From positions 1 to 64,000 of the forward strand of contig NZVC01000044.1 in the NCBI GenBank assembly GCA_002701395.1: a DNA stretch of 64,000 nucleotides, in the 5' to 3' direction. Shown piece by piece: positions 60,814 through 64,000 of the stretch. A model generated the notes under the pieces. It did not search any database. It had not been told where the DNA came from and worked only from the letters and a program-made list of their open reading frames with translations. Within the stretch, counting starts at the first letter, position 1, and every line of letters begins with the position of its first letter. A program made the translations under genes and the position numbers. This DNA is from Maritimibacter sp. GTDB taxonomy: Bacteria > Pseudomonadota > Alphaproteobacteria > Rhodobacterales > Rhodobacteraceae.

Positions 60814-61671
60814 TCAAAGACCGTGGCTGCGGTCGTAGGCATTCACCGTCGCGGGCGTCCAACCCTGCAGCGCGCCGGCCGCAGGCGCATATACTTGGAT
60901 CAACAGGGGATGGCAGGCGGCGGTGTCGCTGGAATGTTCGGCGGAACAGTCGCCGCCGGGACAAGCCGACAGCGCGCCCAACAGATCGATCTCGGCAAAA
61001 AACTCAAGGTAATCGCCGGGCCGCACCGGGCTGGCCTTCATGAAGTATTGCCCCGTGTCGGCAGTGAATCCGGTGCACATGAAGACGTTCAGCACGTCGT
61101 GAACCAGCAGCTCGGCCTTTGTCACAGGCATCCCGATCTCGGCCGCCAGCGCGCGGGACAGGTTGGAATGGCAGCAGTGGTGATAGTCGTCCCCGGCCAG
61201 CAGGCGGTGCGTATACGGGTCGCACCGGGTCCCGATGACGTCGTGCACGCGCCCGCCGTGCGGGTCGGTGCCGTACCACGCCAGCGTATCCTCGGTGATC
61301 GTCGCCATCGGGCGGAGATAGGGAAAGCAGCTCCACAACCTGTCGCCGGTGGTGACATGCGTGCCGTGCAGGGCGCGGGTCTTGCCCGAGAAGAAGCGTT
61401 CCGACAGATCGTCCGCCGCCCACAGGTTCAGGTCCCCGACCTGCGGCCCCTCGACCGAGGTGATCCGAAAGAAATGCCCCGCCGGCACCCGGAAGGTTGC
61501 GGCCTCGCGGGGGGCAGCAACCGTTTCGGACACCAGCGTGGCGCCTTCGCGGGCGCGGGTGTACAGCGCAAGATCCGGCTGCGGCAGCGATGTATCGGGA
61601 TATGCCACAACAGGTGCGATCGCGCGGCGCGCCTCGGCGTCGGCGGGCGGGTGGCTGTGTCTGTCGGTCAT
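60814..61671 (-). CDS. DUF1989 (urea carboxylase-associated) family protein
   Basis: A 285-residue protein of the DUF1989 family (PF09347), often encoded next to urea carboxylase. Typical segments are FRVPAGHFFRITSVEGPQVG, the metal-type GTRCDPYTHRLL, YHHCCHSNLSRAL and VLNVFMCTGFTADTGQYF. The clustered Cys and His (Cys149-type, then HHCCH) suggest a zinc site. Urea amidolyase genes are absent here. The enzymatic role is uncertain. It is divergent in strand from the secretion operon and not related by sequence. Confidence 0.85.
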   Translation of the reverse strand: MTDRHSHPPADAEARRAIAPVVAYPDTSLPQPDLALYTRAREGATLVSETVAAPREAATFRVPAGHFFRITSVEGPQVGDLNLWAADDLSERFFSGKTRALHGTHVTTGDRLWSCFPYLRPMATITEDTLAWYGTDPHGGRVHDVIGTRCDPYTHRLLAGDDYHHCCHSNLSRALAAEIGMPVTKAELLVHDVLNVFMCTGFTADTGQYFMKASPVRPGDYLEFFAEIDLLGALSACPGGDCSAEHSSDTAACHPLLIQVYAPAAGALQGWTPATVNAYDRSHGL

Positions 61672-61760
61672 CGCGGTGCCCCTACTGTCCCAAGATCCGG
61701 TGTACGGCGCGACAGGACATCCGGCACCGCGTGTTGCGAGGCCGATCTAGGACGATCCGC

Positions 61761-61781
61761 CCCGGCGCGTAAAGCGCCGGG
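61761..61781. other. GC hairpin after the 127-aa hypothetical gene
   Basis: A perfect 8-bp stem (61761-61768 / 61774-61781, loop gtaaa) lies 17 bases past the stop codon of the minus-strand gene at 61798. No T-run follows, so termination would need Rho. Confidence 0.5.
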
Positions 61782-61797
61782 CCGATACAAAGGCCGG

Positions 61798-62181
61798 TTA
61801 GCCGTCCGCGCGGGACGTCAGCAGGGCAAGCCGGGCATCGACCAGCTCGGTGCGGATCCGGTTGATGCGCTTGGCGCGCTTCTCGGTCGTCTCGCAGTCG
61901 CGCATCGCCGCCCGCTCGCGCTGAAGCCGGTTCAATTCCAGCTCCAGTTCGTCCTGCGTGCAGAAGGCGTAGATCGTCTGCCACTGCTCGCGGACAAGGT
62001 CGCCGTCGAAGCCTGAAGTCTTTGCCACGGTCCGGGGGTTCGGAACCAAGGCTGCGCGGCGCGGCAAGAACCGGAACGCGCGAGAGGTTTCTCTGATTGC
62101 AATCATTAAGATCACCGTTTGTTTTTGTTTGTTCTGCTCTTTCCTCCAAGTAGCCACGGCTTGTGATTCCGGCAAAGTCAC
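61798..62181 (-). CDS. Hypothetical protein, 127 aa
   Basis: A basic helical protein whose C-terminal half (REQWQTIYAFCTQDELELEL, then RLQRERAAMRDCETTEKRAK) looks like a short coiled coil. The GTG at 62181 has AAGGA four bases upstream; an ATG at 62106 (MIAIRETSRAFRFLPRR) is a shorter alternative with a weak site. Family not recognised. Confidence 0.55.
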   Translation of the reverse strand: MTLPESQAVATWRKEQNKQKQTVILMIAIRETSRAFRFLPRRAALVPNPRTVAKTSGFDGDLVREQWQTIYAFCTQDELELELNRLQRERAAMRDCETTEKRAKRINRIRTELVDARLALLTSRADG

Positions 62182-62283
62182 AAAATCCTTACCCCCCGGC
62201 GGCAGGCTGAAATCCGGTCAGAGTCAGGCGCGAACCCGCCGAACCTGTGGCAAGGCTGTAACAATCAGGTCAGCAAGACGGGA

Positions 62284-62484
62284 TCAGCCGGTGCGATCCG
62301 GGCGCAAGCAGTGCCGCGGCGACTGGTTCGGGGGCGGAACGGTGCGCGCACCGCAGGCAACGCAGTGCCAGTCGCCCGCCGGTTTGTCCTGCCGCCACCG
62401 GCAATCGCGACTCAGCGTCGTGTAGGTCCGCTTCCACCACAGATAGAAGACAACGCCGATGGCGAGAAAGAAGAAGAAGATCAC
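62284..62484 (-). CDS. Small membrane protein with a CxxC motif, 66 aa
   Basis: A GTG-started protein with one membrane span (MIFFFFLAIGVVFYLWWKR) and a soluble part containing CRWRQDKPAGDWHCVACG and a later Cys. The four cysteines could bind zinc or a metal centre. I know no name for it. It lies after the sdhB terminator on the same strand. Confidence 0.6.
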   Translation of the reverse strand: MIFFFFLAIGVVFYLWWKRTYTTLSRDCRWRQDKPAGDWHCVACGARTVPPPNQSPRHCLRPDRTG

Positions 62485-62527
62485 GGCGACACCTGCAGCA
62501 TCCCGGACAACGGGATCGGAAAGACAA

Positions 62528-62559
62528 AGGGCCGCCCCGGTACTTCGGAACGGCCCTTG
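62528..62559 (-). terminator. Terminator of sdhB
   Basis: An 8-bp stem (62528-62535 / 62552-62559) with a further short inner pairing, followed on the minus strand by TTTGTCTTT. It lies 19 bases after the sdhB stop codon. Confidence 0.8.
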
Positions 62560-62577
62560 GATGTCGTGTCAGCTAGC

Positions 62578-63360
62578 TCAGACGATCCGGTTGACCATCA
62601 TGCGCTTGATCTCGGCGATCGCCGCCGCCGGGTTCAGACCCTTGGGGCAAGTCTTGGCGCAGTTCATGATCGTATGGCAGCGGTACAGCTTGAACGGATC
62701 TTCCAGATCGTCCAGACGCTCGCCCGTCGCCTCGTCGCGGCTGTCGATGATCCAGCGATATGCGTGCAGCAGGGCAGCCGGGCCAAGATAGCGGTCCGAG
62801 TTCCACCAGTAGGACGGGCAGGACGTCGAGCAAGACGCGCACATGACGCATTCGTACAGGCCGTCCAGCTTCTTGCGGTCCTCGATGGACTGCTTCCATT
62901 CCTTCTGCGGCCGGTTCGTCTTGGTCTCTAGCCACGGCATGATGCTGGCGTGCTGCGCGTAGAAGTGCGTCAGGTCGGGGATCAGGTCCTTGATCACCGA
63001 CATGTGCGGCAGCGGGTAGATCTTGACCACCGGGGTCTTGATGTCCTCCATCCCGTAGATGCAGGCCAGCGTGTTGATCCCGTCGATGTTCATCGCGCAG
63101 GACCCGCAGATGCCTTCACGGCAGGACCGGCGGAAGGTCAGGGTCGGGTCGATCTCGTTCTTGATCTTGATCAGCGCGTCCAGAACCATCGGACCGCACT
63201 TGTCCATGTCCAGAAAGTACGTGTCGACGCGCGGGTTCTCACCGTCATCGGGGTTCCAGCGATAGATCTTGAACTCGCGGACGTTCGTGGCGCCCTCGGG
63301 TTTCGGCCAGGTCTTGCCGGTACGGATACGGGAGTTCTTGGGGAGAGTGAGTTGGACCAT
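62578..63360 (-). CDS. sdhB: Succinate dehydrogenase iron-sulfur subunit
   Basis: A 260-residue complex II subunit carrying electrons from the flavoprotein to quinone. The ATG at 63360 ([18 protein letters not shown]) fits the family. The 2Fe-2S ligands are in [16 protein letters not shown] plus a later Cys, the 4Fe-4S ligands in [16 protein letters not shown], and the last cluster in [17 protein letters not shown]. It follows a pyruvyl-transferase-like gene by four bases instead of following sdhA directly. Confidence 0.97.
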   Translation of the reverse strand: MVQLTLPKNSRIRTGKTWPKPEGATNVREFKIYRWNPDDGENPRVDTYFLDMDKCGPMVLDALIKIKNEIDPTLTFRRSCREGICGSCAMNIDGINTLACIYGMEDIKTPVVKIYPLPHMSVIKDLIPDLTHFYAQHASIMPWLETKTNRPQKEWKQSIEDRKKLDGLYECVMCASCSTSCPSYWWNSDRYLGPAALLHAYRWIIDSRDEATGERLDDLEDPFKLYRCHTIMNCAKTCPKGLNPAAAIAEIKRMMVNRIV

Positions 63361-63364
63361 GAGA

Positions 63365-64000
63365 TCAGACCCCTTTCGGTTGACTGGTCGCGCTGAGGGC
63401 GGCGCGGGTGTTTTCGGGCGCGGCGACATCGGGATCGCCGAACTGTTCTAGGTAGGACCGCACCGCATCGCGCGGCAGAGAGATGTTCGTTTCGAACGCG
63501 CCCGCGACAAGCGCGGGCAGGCGTTCGGCAAGCTCGGACCGCGCAACGGTCGGCAGGCCGGTTTCGGCACCGATTTCGCGGGCACGGTTGTCGATGGCAA
63601 CCACGATGATACGGCGCCCGTGGGAAAGGCCCCGGATCGATCCGTGCAGCCGGGTTCCCACGACGTCGCAGGGCCCCGCCGCCAGCGCGGCATCGTAGGC
63701 GGCCAGCGAGGGCGCAAGACGTTCGATCCCGTGATCGCCCAGCTTAGTCAGATAGTCGCCGTCGCGTGGCTGCTGCGGCCAGAACAGCAGGCGGTCGTAC
63801 TGCGCGCGCAGGATGTCCAGCATCGCGGCGTCCGCCGGATCGGCCTTGTGTGCGGTCAGCGTGAAGATCACCGTGTCCGACTTGCCCTGCGGCACTTTCG
63901 GACCCTGATCGGCATAGCGCCACAGCGTCGGGCAAGAGGTGTTCAGCCCGCGCAGGCCAAGTGTCTCGACGATCTTCAGGCCAAGCCCGTCACGCAGCGA
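63365..64000 (-). CDS. Polysaccharide pyruvyl transferase-like protein (partial, 5' end outside window)
   Basis: The visible 211 residues are the C-terminal part of a PF04230-type protein. The frame stays open to the window edge, reading [16 protein letters not shown] and then [12 protein letters not shown], the S-x-RD and CPTLW landmarks of this family. The later [18 protein letters not shown] with AIDNRAREI supplies the conserved GTRLHG and (D)NR elements. It would move pyruvate or act in surface polysaccharide synthesis. Its stop codon lies four bases from the sdhB start, so the two are probably cotranscribed. Confidence 0.8.
   Translation of the reverse strand, partial: SLRDGLGLKIVETLGLRGLNTSCPTLWRYADQGPKVPQGKSDTVIFTLTAHKADPADAAMLDILRAQYDRLLFWPQQPRDGDYLTKLGDHGIERLAPSLAAYDAALAAGPCDVVGTRLHGSIRGLSHGRRIIVVAIDNRAREIGAETGLPTVARSELAERLPALVAGAFETNISLPRDAVRSYLEQFGDPDVAAPENTRAALSATSQPKGV

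Noticed and set aside
60814-62484. The genes after gspF as additional secretion components (gspO/gspS)
   Set aside because: They are on the opposite strand, and the products are a DUF1989 protein, a helical unknown and a small single-span protein, none with prepilin-peptidase or pilotin features.

Overview
The window is a high-GC chromosomal segment of an alphaproteobacterium, most likely a marine Rhodobacteraceae (Roseobacter-group) species. This rests on gene content: a DUF1013/TrcR-type cell-cycle regulator, COQ9, DUF1523 and DUF6455-type proteins, a 1378-residue RpoB, and dispersed intergenic repeats of a type I associate with this family. No plasmid, phage, CRISPR, IS, rRNA or tRNA feature was found.

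Region 1 (1-19.6 kb) is the transcription/translation core, mostly on the minus strand. In transcription order it reads hemC, secE, a DUF2945 gene, nusG, then rplK-rplA, rplJ-rplL and rpoB-rpoC, ending at a strong terminator. Normally near-contiguous, this cluster is interrupted here. A DUF2945 gene sits between secE and nusG, a plus-strand aminotransferase/SDR pair between nusG and rplK, and a plus-strand YkgJ-like gene between rplA and rplJ. Two lower-GC genes for small exported proteins lie beyond rpoC. Several spacers carry strong RNA hairpins.

Region 2 (17.5-35.5 kb) holds heme synthesis (hemC, hemE and hemF, with an orphan flavin-dependent halogenase between hemE and hemF), trcR, an exported RNase T2, an aldo/keto reductase, a COQ9/quinone oxidoreductase pair and rpsU. 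These are followed by a chemoreceptor, a double SpoIIAA-like protein, a divergent Lrp/alanine dehydrogenase pair, an SH3b protein, mscL, a DUF6455 protein and an M48 lipoprotein peptidase.

Region 3 (35.5-42.9 kb) is a minus-strand run of eight genes: a coiled-coil protein, a soluble unknown, an AAA+ ATPase, two small membrane proteins, a 459-aa unknown, a single-span membrane protein and a DUF1523 membrane protein. The last six are tightly coupled. I know no published function for this set, and it is the best candidate in the window for an undescribed system.

Region 4 (43-49.9 kb) is catabolic: creatinase, an SDR, a P1-family N-terminal-nucleophile hydrolase, a formamidase-like hydrolase and a succinate-semialdehyde-dehydrogenase-type ALDH, then a sulfotransferase-like protein.

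Region 5 (50-60.8 kb) is a complete structural type II secretion operon in the permuted order gspG-H-I-J-K-L-M-N-C-D-E-F, without gspO. The window ends with a DUF1989 protein, two small unknown genes, sdhB, and a polysaccharide pyruvyl transferase-like gene cut by the right edge.
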